64,000 bases of DNA. It comes from PALSA-693 sp963729695 (GTDB taxonomy: Bacteria > Actinomycetota > Acidimicrobiia > Acidimicrobiales > Palsa-688). A program made the translations under genes and the position numbers. How positions within the stretch are numbered: the first letter of the stretch is position 1; each line of letters starts with the position of its first letter. The stretch lies in contig CAVSOT010000007.1 in the NCBI GenBank assembly GCA_963729695.1, positions 682,001 to 746,000 on the forward strand. Direction: 5' to 3'. This document shows positions 7,587-15,272 of this stretch, in pieces. Under the pieces are notes generated by a model that was given only the letters and a program-made list of their open reading frames with translations, searched no databases and was not told the DNA's origin.

Positions 7587-9243
7587 AGACCCGGTACGGG
7601 TCGTCTTCCTGGGCGGGTTGGGGGAGATCGGGCGGAATTGCGCGTGCGTCGAGGTCGGCGGGAGGATCATGATCCTCGACTGCGGGCTGATGTTCCCGGA
7701 CATCGAGATGCCCGGCGTCGATCTGGTGCTTCCGGACTTCACCTACCTGCGGGACAACGCCGCTCGGATCGAAGGCTGTGTCGTCACCCACGGCCACGAG
7801 GACCACTGCGGCGGGCTGAGCTTCCTGTTGCGGGAGATGTCGTTCCCGATCTATGGGTCCGCGCTCACTCTGGGTCTGGCTCGCAGCCGGCTCGAGGAAG
7901 CGGGCGTCCTCGGCCGGGCCGATCTCGTCCCGGTACGGGACGGGGAGCGGCGCCAGATCGGGCCCTTCGACGTCGAGTTCATCGCGGTCACCCACTCGGT
8001 CCCGCACGGCTTCGCCACCGCGTTCCACACCCCCAAAGGGGTGATCCTGCACTCCGGTGACTTCAAGATCGACCTGACCCCGGTGGACGGGCGGGCGACC
8101 GATCTGGCCCGGATCGGCGCGTTGGCCGACGGTCCCGGGGTGCGACTGCTCCTCTCTGACTCGACCAATGCAGAGGAGGAGGGTCACACCGAGAGCGAGC
8201 GTCGGGTGGGCGAGACCCTGTCGCGTTTGTTCGCTGCCTATCCCAAGCGTCGGATCATCGTCGCCTGCTTCGCCAGCCACATTCACCGCATCCAGCAGGT
8301 GGCGAACGCCGCCTTCGCCAACGGGCGGGTCCTCTCCACTCTGGGGCGTTCCATGGCCAAGAACGTCGCCCTCGCCCGCTCGATGGGGCTCCTGCACATT
8401 CCCGACGACCGACTGGTCGACATCGAACGGATCGGCGACTACGGCGGGGACCGGGTCTGCGTGCTGTCGACGGGGTCGCAAGGCGAGCCCATGTCGGCGC
8501 TGGCGCTGATGGCCGCGGCCGACAACAAGTGGATCTCGGTCGGCGACCAGGACCTGGTAGTGCTCTCCTCCCACGCCATCCCCGGTAACGAGACCAGCGT
8601 CGGCAAGGTCATCGACGGTCTGACCCGGCTCGGCGCCGAGGTGATCCATTCCGGCCTGGCCCCGGTGCACGTCAGCGGTCACGCCAAACGCGAGGAGCTG
8701 AAGACCTTGCTGTCGCTCGCCCGGCCCGAGTGCTTCATCCCCGTCCACGGAGAGTTCCGCCATTTGACCCACCACGCCCGCCTGGCCCAGGAGATGGGTG
8801 TCGATCCGGAAAAGGTGCTGCTCGCCGAGGACGGCGACGTGGTCGAGCTCAGCGACCACGGGATCGACTTCGTGGCCGAGGTCCCCGCCGGCTACCTGTA
8901 CGTGGACGGCATCGTCGGCGATGTCGGCCGGGGCGTGCTTCGGGATCGCCGGGTGCTGGCCGAGGAGGGCGTCGTCGTGGTGATCGTCACCGTCGACGCC
9001 AAGTCGGGAGAGGTGCTCACCGGCCCGGAGATCATCACCCGGGGATGGGTGTACGCCCCCGAAGCGGAGGAACTGCTCGAAGAGGCCCGGGAGGCGGTGC
9101 GCCAGGCCCTCGAAGAAGCATCCGACTCGGGTTCGGTGGACTTCGAGACGCTCAAGAGGCGAGCTCGTTCGGCGCTCGGCCGCTTCGTGCAGGAGCGCAC
9201 CCGCCGGCGGCCCATGATCGTCCCGGTGGTCATGGAGGTCTGA
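7579..9243 (+). CDS. rnj: Ribonuclease J
   Basis: Metallo-beta-lactamase/beta-CASP ribonuclease with endo- and 5'-3' exonuclease activity in RNA maturation and decay. The 554-residue protein has LGGLGEIGRN at the N-terminus, the zinc motif THGHEDHCGG near residue 72, the SDSTNAEEEG segment, and the beta-CASP motif region HVSGHAKREEL. The C-terminal domain is present, so it is full length. The GTG start overlaps dapA by 8 bp. PNPase lies 3 kb upstream, so two major RNA-decay enzymes share this neighbourhood. Confidence 0.96.
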   Translation: MAEDPVRVVFLGGLGEIGRNCACVEVGGRIMILDCGLMFPDIEMPGVDLVLPDFTYLRDNAARIEGCVVTHGHEDHCGGLSFLLREMSFPIYGSALTLGLARSRLEEAGVLGRADLVPVRDGERRQIGPFDVEFIAVTHSVPHGFATAFHTPKGVILHSGDFKIDLTPVDGRATDLARIGALADGPGVRLLLSDSTNAEEEGHTESERRVGETLSRLFAAYPKRRIIVACFASHIHRIQQVANAAFANGRVLSTLGRSMAKNVALARSMGLLHIPDDRLVDIERIGDYGGDRVCVLSTGSQGEPMSALALMAAADNKWISVGDQDLVVLSSHAIPGNETSVGKVIDGLTRLGAEVIHSGLAPVHVSGHAKREELKTLLSLARPECFIPVHGEFRHLTHHARLAQEMGVDPEKVLLAEDGDVVELSDHGIDFVAEVPAGYLYVDGIVGDVGRGVLRDRRVLAEEGVVVVIVTVDAKSGEVLTGPEIITRGWVYAPEAEELLEEAREAVRQALEEASDSGSVDFETLKRRARSALGRFVQERTRRRPMIVPVVMEV

Positions 9244-9250
9244 GCACCCC

Positions 9251-9298
9251 TGTCGGTGGCCGGGAGGCGGGTGCTGTCGGTGGCGGGGAGGCGGGTGC
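9251..9298. repeat. 24-bp direct repeat just after rnj
   Basis: Two adjacent 24-bp copies (9251-9274 and 9275-9298) differ at one base. The unit begins TGTCGGTGG and ends GGCGGGTGC. It starts 7 bp after the RNase J stop codon and immediately precedes the palindrome array. Non-coding as far as can be seen. Confidence 0.9.
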
Positions 9299-9310
9299 TC
9301 CCAGAACAAG

Positions 9311-9416
9311 AACGTGACACGCGTCTTTCACCCCGGGGTCACTCGTGTCACGTTGTGGTCGCATGTGACCAGAACGTGACACGAGTCCGCCCGCTCGGAT
9401 CGACGCGTGTCACGAA
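9311..9416. repeat. Four-copy CGTGTCACG palindrome array upstream of ftsK
   Basis: A 14-bp unit AACGTGACACG(C/A)GT occurs four times in alternating orientation: 9311-9324 (+), 9341-9354 (-), 9373-9386 (+) and 9403-9416 (-). Start-to-start spacing is 30, 32 and 30 bp, close to three helical turns. Each unit contains the palindrome CGTG-T-CACG. Neighbouring units also pair as hairpins with 16-nt loops. The array could be a multi-site operator for ftsK, a protein-binding chromosomal site or a REP-like element. It is unlikely to encode protein, although an ftsK-frame GTG at 9407 lies inside it. Confidence 0.85.
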
Positions 9417-9568
9417 GTTGTTCCTGGAGGGTCAGGGCCTGTCTCGCGCCTTCACGCCCTGCATTCCGAACGCCGAGGGTTCCAGCGGGCGCGAGTCCCC
9501 TGGCCGGTGGACCCTGGGCGACCTGGTGGCCTGTTGACGGAGTGGCTGCTGTTACTCTCGTTACTACT

Positions 9569-12187
9569 GTGGCTACTGCGACTCGCCGGCGGCGCCCGGC
9601 TCCGAAGCGAGCCACCCGACGGGTAGGAACCGGTCGGGGGGGTGGCCGATCCTCGGTTCGTCCCGCCCGGGGGGCCAGGTCGAGCGGGAGTCCGGCCTGG
9701 CGGACCGCACTCCGCCGGCTGCTGGGCCCCCAGTCGGAGGACGTGTGGGGCGTCGTCTTCCTTGTGCTGGCCGTGCTCTGCGCCCTGGGCATCTACAGCG
9801 ACCTGGCCGGGCCGGTCGGGCGTGGGGTCAATCATGGCGCGGCCGACGTCTTCGGCTGGGCCAGGGGCTTCCTACCGCCGGCCCTGGCGGTGCTGGGATG
9901 GGTGCTCGTCCGGGGCAGTGGCGGGCCTGCGTCGCGTCGCCGCAGCCAGGTCCAAAGCCGCGGCGGTCGAGCGCCGCGCCAGCTGCCTGACGGGGAGGAA
10001 GTCCGGGGGGCCAAGGCTTCGATCCGGGTCGCCGTCGGCGGCCTGGTGTTCCTTGTGGCCGTTGCCGGCCTGATGCAGGAACTCAACGGCCCGTCGCACT
10101 GGCACGGAGGCGTCGCCCTGCTCCGGTCCGCGGGCGGGCTGGTCGGGGTCGCCGTGGGCATCCCCCTGCGCGAGGGCATCGGGGCTTGGGGAGCCGGCTT
10201 CGTGCTGTTCACCCTGGTCGCGCTGGCGTTGTTGATCCTGACCGCCACGCCGGCGCGCCAGGCGGCCCACTGGTTGAGTGCGGGCGTGGCCGCGGTGGCC
10301 CGGGCTATCGCAGATGTCGTTCGGTGGGCGGCCAACGCCCCGCATGGGGCGGAACGAAGGTCCGCTCTGGAGCGGCACCCCTCGGCTCCAGGCTCGGGCG
10401 GTGTGCGGGCTCGGCAGCCGTATGACGTCGAGGCGGACGAGGACGAGCCGGGCGCTCGGCGTTCGAGGAAGCAACGCCCTGTGGCCGGTCAGGACCCTGC
10501 CCAGGCCCCCGCCGGGCCTGACGGCCCTCCAGGCACCACCGCCTCCTCGAGCGCCGCCGGGGGAGTCCCAGACCAGGCGGCCCCAGACCGGGGGGCCCCG
10601 GACCGGGCCGAGGACGGGGCGGAACGATCGACCCCGTCCGTGCCCATCGAGACCGCCCTGCCTGAGCGCCCGGGCGATATCGAACAACTGGCGATCGCCC
10701 TCGGCCCGGCGGCTGAGCCGGGAACCTGGCGCCTGCCGCCACCAGCCCTGCTGAAGCGCTCGAAGGCGACCGAGATCGACCGCCGCCAGGTCGAACGCCT
10801 GGGCCACGTCCTCGAGGACGCGCTGGCGGCGCATGGGGTAGAGACCCGCTTGGTCGGCATGACCGTCGGCCCCACCGTGACCCGCTACGAGCTGGAGCTC
10901 GGCCCCGGGGTCAAGGTGGCGAAGGTGACCAACTTGCAGCGCGACATCGCCTACGCGATGGCGGCTGCGGACGTCCGCATCCTGGCGCCAATACCAGGCC
11001 GCTCGGCGATCGGTGTCGAGGTGCCCAACCAGCAACGTCAACTGGTCGCCGCGGGCGACATCCTGACGTCGGCGGAAGCCCACGCGGCCACCCACCCCCT
11101 CGAGGTCGCCTTGGGCCGTGATATCGCGGGGCGGCCCGTGCTCGAGAACCTGGCTTCCATGCCCCACATCCTCATCGCCGGCGCGACCGGCGCCGGGAAG
11201 TCCTCGTGCATCAACACCCTGGTGACCTCGGTGCTGCTGCGGGCCACTCCCGACCAGGTGCGCCTCATCCTCGTCGACCCCAAGCGGGTCGAGCTCGGCC
11301 AGTACAACGGGCTGCCCCACCTGCTGACCGCCGTGGTGACCGATCCCCGGAAGGCGGCCAACGCCCTCTCCTGGGCGGTCCAGGAGATGGAGCGCCGGTA
11401 CGACCTGCTCGCCGAGGTCGGGGTCCGGGACATCACGGGCTACAACGCCGCCTACGACCGCGGTGAGCTCAACGAGGCGCCTGGGCTCGGGGAGCAGCCA
11501 CGTACCTACGAGCGGCTGCCGTTCGTGCTCGTGGTGGTGGACGAGCTCAACGATCTCATGATGGTCGCCGCCCGCGACGTCGAGGACTCGATCTGCCGTA
11601 TCGCCCAGATGGCCCGGGCCGTGGGGATCCACCTGGTGATCGCCACCCAGCGGCCGTCGGTCGACGTGATCACTGGCGTGATCAAGGCCAACATCCCCTC
11701 CCGGTTGGCCTTCGCCGTATCGTCGCTGGCGGACAGTCGGGTCATCTTGGATCAGCCGGGCGCGGAGCGGCTGATCGGCAAAGGCGACATGCTCCTCTTG
11801 ACCGCATCCTCCAGCGTGGCGAGGCGGATCCAAGGGGCGTGGGTGGGGGAGGATGAGGTGCGGAAGGTGGTGGCCCACTGGCGCCGGCAGTCCGAGCCCC
11901 GCTACGTCCAAGGCGTCGAAGGGCGCGACGACCAGCCGGGAGGCTCCGCGCTCAGCGGCGATGAGCACGATGACCTCTTCGAGCCCGCCAAGGAGCTGGT
12001 CGTACGGTCCCAGCTCGGATCGACCTCGATGCTGCAGCGGAAACTGCGGGTCGGTTTCGCCCGGGCCGGCCGCTTGATGGACCTGCTGGAGCGGGGCGGG
12101 GTGGTCGGTCCGTCCGAGGGGTCGAAAGCCCGGGCCGTGCTCATGAGCGTCGAGGAGCTGGAGGCCAGCCGCGCCACGGCGGAGTGA
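9569..12187 (+). CDS. ftsK: DNA translocase FtsK/SpoIIIE
   Basis: Septal DNA pump that clears chromosomes during division. From the preferred GTG at 9569 the protein has 872 residues: a short basic tail, membrane segments beginning near residue 60 (VVFLVLAVLCALGIY), a Pro/Ala-rich linker, then the motor. The motor has Walker A GATGAGKSS (about residue 535), Walker B LVVVDELNDLMM and ATQRPSVDVITG. A winged-helix gamma domain closes the protein (STSMLQRKLRVGFARAGRLM). The frame stays open upstream to a GTG at 9407, but that stretch overlaps the palindrome array and reads as low-complexity, so the later start is favoured. DELNDL replaces the usual DELADL. Confidence 0.93.
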   Translation: MATATRRRRPAPKRATRRVGTGRGGGRSSVRPARGARSSGSPAWRTALRRLLGPQSEDVWGVVFLVLAVLCALGIYSDLAGPVGRGVNHGAADVFGWARGFLPPALAVLGWVLVRGSGGPASRRRSQVQSRGGRAPRQLPDGEEVRGAKASIRVAVGGLVFLVAVAGLMQELNGPSHWHGGVALLRSAGGLVGVAVGIPLREGIGAWGAGFVLFTLVALALLILTATPARQAAHWLSAGVAAVARAIADVVRWAANAPHGAERRSALERHPSAPGSGGVRARQPYDVEADEDEPGARRSRKQRPVAGQDPAQAPAGPDGPPGTTASSSAAGGVPDQAAPDRGAPDRAEDGAERSTPSVPIETALPERPGDIEQLAIALGPAAEPGTWRLPPPALLKRSKATEIDRRQVERLGHVLEDALAAHGVETRLVGMTVGPTVTRYELELGPGVKVAKVTNLQRDIAYAMAAADVRILAPIPGRSAIGVEVPNQQRQLVAAGDILTSAEAHAATHPLEVALGRDIAGRPVLENLASMPHILIAGATGAGKSSCINTLVTSVLLRATPDQVRLILVDPKRVELGQYNGLPHLLTAVVTDPRKAANALSWAVQEMERRYDLLAEVGVRDITGYNAAYDRGELNEAPGLGEQPRTYERLPFVLVVVDELNDLMMVAARDVEDSICRIAQMARAVGIHLVIATQRPSVDVITGVIKANIPSRLAFAVSSLADSRVILDQPGAERLIGKGDMLLLTASSSVARRIQGAWVGEDEVRKVVAHWRRQSEPRYVQGVEGRDDQPGGSALSGDEHDDLFEPAKELVVRSQLGSTSMLQRKLRVGFARAGRLMDLLERGGVVGPSEGSKARAVLMSVEELEASRATAE

Positions 12188-12228
12188 GCGCCAGCCGATC
12201 GCGCTGGCCGGGCTGACCTTGTAGGCCC

Positions 12229-12234
12229 TACGGT
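12229..12234 (+). promoter_or_regulatory. -10-like hexamer before thrB
   Basis: TACGGT ends 9 nt before the thrB ATG. It is slightly farther than the 6-8 nt seen elsewhere, so the assignment is tentative. Confidence 0.25.
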
Positions 12235-12243
12235 CTGGCTCCC

Positions 12244-13105
12244 ATGCGAGCACGCGCCCCGGCCTCCGCGGCCAATCTCGGTCCCGGCTTCGACGCCCTG
12301 GCCGTTGCGCTCACGTGCTACGTCGAGGTGGCGGTCGAGCCGTCGGCGCCGCCTGGAGGTGCGGACGTCCGGGCACGGGTCGGAGCTACCGGCCGATGCG
12401 AGCCACCTCGCGGCCCGGGTGGCGACCTCGGTCGCCGGCCACGATCGGCTGCGGATCGAGGTGCACTCGGAGATCCCGGTGGCGCGTGGCCTGGGCTCCT
12501 CTGCGGCGCTCGCCGTGGCGGCTGCGGCCGCGGCCGGAGCGGAGGATCCTTTCGCCTACGGCGTCTCGGTCGACGGGCATCCGGAGAACGCGGCGGCGGC
12601 CGCCTTCGGCGGGCTGGTCGTGGCCACCTTCGTCGACGGCCGGCCGGTGTGGCGCCCGCTGTCGCTCGATCCCGCCCTTCGCTTCGTCGTGGTGGTCCCC
12701 GATCGTGAGCTGGCCACCGCCAGCGCCCGGGAGGTTCTCGAGGCCAGCGTCTCGCACGCCGACGCCGCCTTCAACCTGGGCCGGATGGGGCTCCTCCTGG
12801 CCGGCCTGGCTGACCACGGCGCGCTGGTACCCGAGGCCGCTGAGGATCGCCTCCATCAGGACGCCAGGGCCGCCCTGTTCCCCGAAGCGCCCGCACTGCT
12901 GGCCGGTCTTCGGGCCGCCGGTGCCCTGGCCTCGTGCTGGTCCGGAGCCGGCCCGAGCCTTCTGGCCGTGTGCGACGAGGCCGGTTCCCCTCAGGTGGCG
13001 GCGGCCGCTTCCCGCCTTCTCGAGGACCAGGGAGTTGCGGGAGCAGTGCACCTCCTGGAGCCCGATCTGGCGGGCGTCCACTACTCCGGGCCTGAGTCTC
13101 TGTAG
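12244..13105 (+). CDS. thrB: Homoserine kinase, interrupted by a +1 frameshift
   Basis: GHMP-family kinase that phosphorylates homoserine in threonine synthesis. The N-terminus ASAANLGPGFDALAVAL reads in one frame from ATG 12244. The rest, including the ATP loop PVARGLGSSAALAVA and the C-terminal SGAGPSLLAVC, reads in the next frame. The switch falls at about 12352 in GCCGCCTGG; removing one C restores a continuous protein of about 286 residues. Both halves are well conserved and nothing else is damaged, so a sequence error is more likely than a dead gene. It sits between ftsK and a DUF5679 gene, away from any visible thrC or hom. Confidence 0.88.
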
Positions 13106-13143
13106 CGTGGTCGGGTCCCATCCGATACTCAGGAGGAACGGGC

Positions 13144-13296
13144 ATGGCCGCCTACGAGGGCTACTGCGTCAAATGCAAAGAGAAGCGAACGTTCGAAGGC
13201 CAAGAAGTCACGCTGGCCAACGGACGCCCCGCCGCGCAGGGGACCTGCCCGGTGTGCGGGACCAAGATGAACCGAATGCTCGGGAGTAAGAAGTAG
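13144..13296 (+). CDS. DUF5679 zinc-ribbon mini-protein
   Basis: A 50-residue protein starting MAAYEGYCVKCKEKRTFEG, with two CxxC pairs (YCVKC near residue 8-11 and CPVCG near residue 36-39) that should bind one zinc. It ends TKMNRMLGSKK. This matches the small actinobacterial DUF5679 family, of unknown function. A good ribosome-binding site, AGGAGG at 13131-13136, lies 7 bp before the ATG. A very strong hairpin follows it, so it probably forms its own short transcript or ends the thrB unit. Confidence 0.85.
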   Translation: MAAYEGYCVKCKEKRTFEGQEVTLANGRPAAQGTCPVCGTKMNRMLGSKK

Positions 13297-13307
13297 GGCC
13301 CGTTCTG

Positions 13308-13355
13308 GGCCTCCCGAAGCCATGGCCGGCGTGCCGGCCATGGCGAAGGCCCATC
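13308..13355 (+). terminator. Strong GC-rich hairpin between the DUF5679 gene and rimO
   Basis: A perfect 12-bp inverted repeat, GCCATGGCCGGC (13319-13330) and GCCGGCCATGGC (13333-13344), with almost no loop, is nested in a GGGCC/GGCCC outer pair. It lacks a T-tract, like many terminators in high-GC actinobacteria. It lies 22 bp after the DUF5679 stop and just upstream of the rimO promoter. Confidence 0.6.
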
Positions 13356-13367
13356 GTTGCGTCTGAG

Positions 13368-13373
13368 TAGGCT
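13368..13373 (+). promoter_or_regulatory. TAGGCT -10 element of the rimO leaderless promoter
   Basis: TAGGCT is 6 nt before the rimO ATG. The 13-nt block GAGTAGGCTGGAC is identical to the block before the PIG-L gene at 32676-32688. Confidence 0.55.
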
Positions 13374-13379
13374 GGACCG

Positions 13380-14651
13380 ATGCGGTACTGGCTGGAGACG
13401 CTCGGGTGCCCCAAGAACCAGGTGGACTCCGACAAGCTGGCCGGAACGCTCGAGGCTGAAGGGTACCTCCGGGCTGATCGAGCTCACGCGGCCGATCTGG
13501 TGGTGGTCAATACGTGCGCGTTCATCGAATCGGCCCGTCAGGAGTCGATCGATACTGTCCTCGCCTTGTCGGATGCCCGTCGCCATGGGTCGCGGCTGGT
13601 CGTCACCGGTTGCCTCGCCGAGCGTTACGGCTCGGAGTTGGCCGACGCCCTCCCGGAAGCCGACTTCGTCGCCGGTTTCGGGGTGCCCGTCACCCTGACG
13701 AGCAAGCAGGCGGGTCCGCCGGTTCCGTCGTTCGACCTGCTCAACCTGCCCCGACCACCGGTGCGGGCGCCGTGGGCGTATGTCAAGGTGGCCGAGGGGT
13801 GCGACCGCAAGTGCGGTTTCTGCGCCATCCCATCCTTTCGGGGCCGCCAGCGCTCCCGAGCCGCCGTGGACATCTTGGCCGAGGTCGAGTCGCTCGACGT
13901 GCAGGAGATCGTGCTGGTCGCCCAGGACCTGGCGTCCTACGGTCGGGACCTGGGCGAGCCCCGAGGAAACGGTGGGCGCCCGGTCATCGAGTCGCTCGTC
14001 GGTTCGATCAGCCGCGTGGTTCCCCGGACCCGGCTGCTGTATTTGTATCCATCTGAGCTCAGCGACGGTCTGATCGACGTCATGGGACACGCGCGCTGCC
14101 CGTACTTCGACCTGTCGCTGCAGCACGTGTCTCGCCCCCACCTGCGCCGAATGCGGCGTTGGGGCTCTGCGGAACGCTTCTTGGAGCGGATCGCCCGGAT
14201 CCGGACCGTCCATCCTGACGCCGCGCTCCGTTCCTCCTTCATTGTCGGCTATCCCGGCGAGACGGAGGACGATCACGATCGGCTGCTGGCGTTCCTGGAG
14301 GAAGCGGAGCTCGATTGGGTGGGATTCTTCCCCTTTTCCCCAGAGGAAGGCACCTACGCGCTCGGCTTGGGCGACCAGGTCGCGACGGGCCTGGTGACCG
14401 ATCGCCTGGCCGAGTGCAGCGAGCTCCAGGATGCCATCACGGCTCGGCGGCGACGGCAGCTCGTCGGCCGAACGGTGCGCGTGCTCGTTGACCGCCCCGG
14501 TGTGGGTCGCAGCCACCGCGAGGCCCCGGAGATCGACGGGATTATCCGGCTGCCGACCGACCTGGCGACCGGAGCATGGGCCGATGGGGTGATCACCGCC
14601 GCCGTCGGGCCTGACCTCGAGGCCGCCCTCCCGGCCCAGGGGGCGGCGTAG
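13380..14651 (+). CDS. rimO: Ribosomal protein S12 methylthiotransferase RimO
   Basis: Radical-SAM enzyme that methylthiolates an aspartate of ribosomal protein S12. The 423-residue protein has the N-terminal UPF0004 domain (LGCPKNQVDS, VVNTCAFIESA, VTGCLAERYG) supplying three cluster cysteines. The radical-SAM motif CDRKCGFCAIPSFRG is near residue 140, and a C-terminal TRAM domain contains SHREAPEIDGIIRLP. That TRAM signature separates RimO from MiaB, whose gene is also in this window. The stop overlaps the pgsA GTG by one base, so the two are coupled. Confidence 0.95.
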   Translation: MRYWLETLGCPKNQVDSDKLAGTLEAEGYLRADRAHAADLVVVNTCAFIESARQESIDTVLALSDARRHGSRLVVTGCLAERYGSELADALPEADFVAGFGVPVTLTSKQAGPPVPSFDLLNLPRPPVRAPWAYVKVAEGCDRKCGFCAIPSFRGRQRSRAAVDILAEVESLDVQEIVLVAQDLASYGRDLGEPRGNGGRPVIESLVGSISRVVPRTRLLYLYPSELSDGLIDVMGHARCPYFDLSLQHVSRPHLRRMRRWGSAERFLERIARIRTVHPDAALRSSFIVGYPGETEDDHDRLLAFLEEAELDWVGFFPFSPEEGTYALGLGDQVATGLVTDRLAECSELQDAITARRRRQLVGRTVRVLVDRPGVGRSHREAPEIDGIIRLPTDLATGAWADGVITAAVGPDLEAALPAQGAA

Positions 14652-15247
14652 TGGCGACCAAGATCGCGGGGAAATTCCAGCCGTCGGCCCTCGCCACGCC
14701 TGCCAACGCCATTACCGCCATTCGGCTGCTGGCCACCGTCCCCGTCCTGGTGCTCATCGTGCAGCTCGGCGTTTCCTGGATTTCGGCCCTCGCCTGGGTG
14801 GCCATCGCCAGCACGGACTTCCTCGACGGATGGGTCGCCCGGCGCCAGGGCGCGACCACCTCGGGGGCCTTCCTCGACCCGCTCGCTGACAAGGTGCTCG
14901 TCCTCGGGGCCTTGGCCAGCCTGGCTGCAACGGGGCTGATCTCTTGGATCCCCGTGTTCCTCATCGCCGGTCGGGAGCTCGTCATCAGCGCCTACCGCTC
15001 CGTCGTCGCCCGGCAGGGGGTGTCGGTGCCCGCCAGGCCGGCCGCCAAGCTGAAGACCGCCGCCCAGGATCTCGCGGTGCTGCTGATCCTCTTGCCGATT
15101 ACGGGTCGACATCCCTCCATCGGGCAGACGGTGCTGTGGGTGTCGGTTGGGCTGGCGTGGTTCAGCGGCGCCCAGTACCTGCTGGACAGTCGGCGGACGG
15201 CGACGCCGCCACGAGGGTCGCACCTCGAAGATCTCCCGCCGGCGTAG
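14651..15247 (+). CDS. pgsA: CDP-diacylglycerol-glycerol-3-phosphate 3-phosphatidyltransferase
   Basis: Membrane enzyme that makes phosphatidylglycerophosphate. The CDP-alcohol phosphotransferase signature DGWVARRQGATTSGAFLDPLADK (D-G-A-R-G-D-D pattern) starts near residue 57 of the 198. About four to five hydrophobic segments follow the usual topology, including VPVLVLIVQLGV and LISWIPVFLIAG. The NAITAIRLLATVPVL N-terminus is typical for PgsA. The GTG start shares its first base with the rimO stop. The rimO-pgsA-cinA order is common in actinobacteria. Confidence 0.92.
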   Translation: MATKIAGKFQPSALATPANAITAIRLLATVPVLVLIVQLGVSWISALAWVAIASTDFLDGWVARRQGATTSGAFLDPLADKVLVLGALASLAATGLISWIPVFLIAGRELVISAYRSVVARQGVSVPARPAAKLKTAAQDLAVLLILLPITGRHPSIGQTVLWVSVGLAWFSGAQYLLDSRRTATPPRGSHLEDLPPA

Positions 15248-15272
15248 GGAACAGGCGGGAGGCGAGCGTCGC

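Noticed and set aside
9407..9568. Earlier ftsK start at GTG 9407
   Set aside because: The added 54 residues are encoded by the palindrome array and low-complexity DNA; a start at 9569 gives a normal basic FtsK N-terminus.
9872..12253. 793-codon minus-strand frame opposite ftsK
   Set aside because: Compositional shadow of ftsK; sequence is Gly/Arg/His-rich without any domain, whereas the plus strand has all FtsK motifs.
12244..13105. thrB as a genuine pseudogene
   Set aside because: Apart from one surplus base every conserved motif is intact on both sides; real decay would show additional damage.
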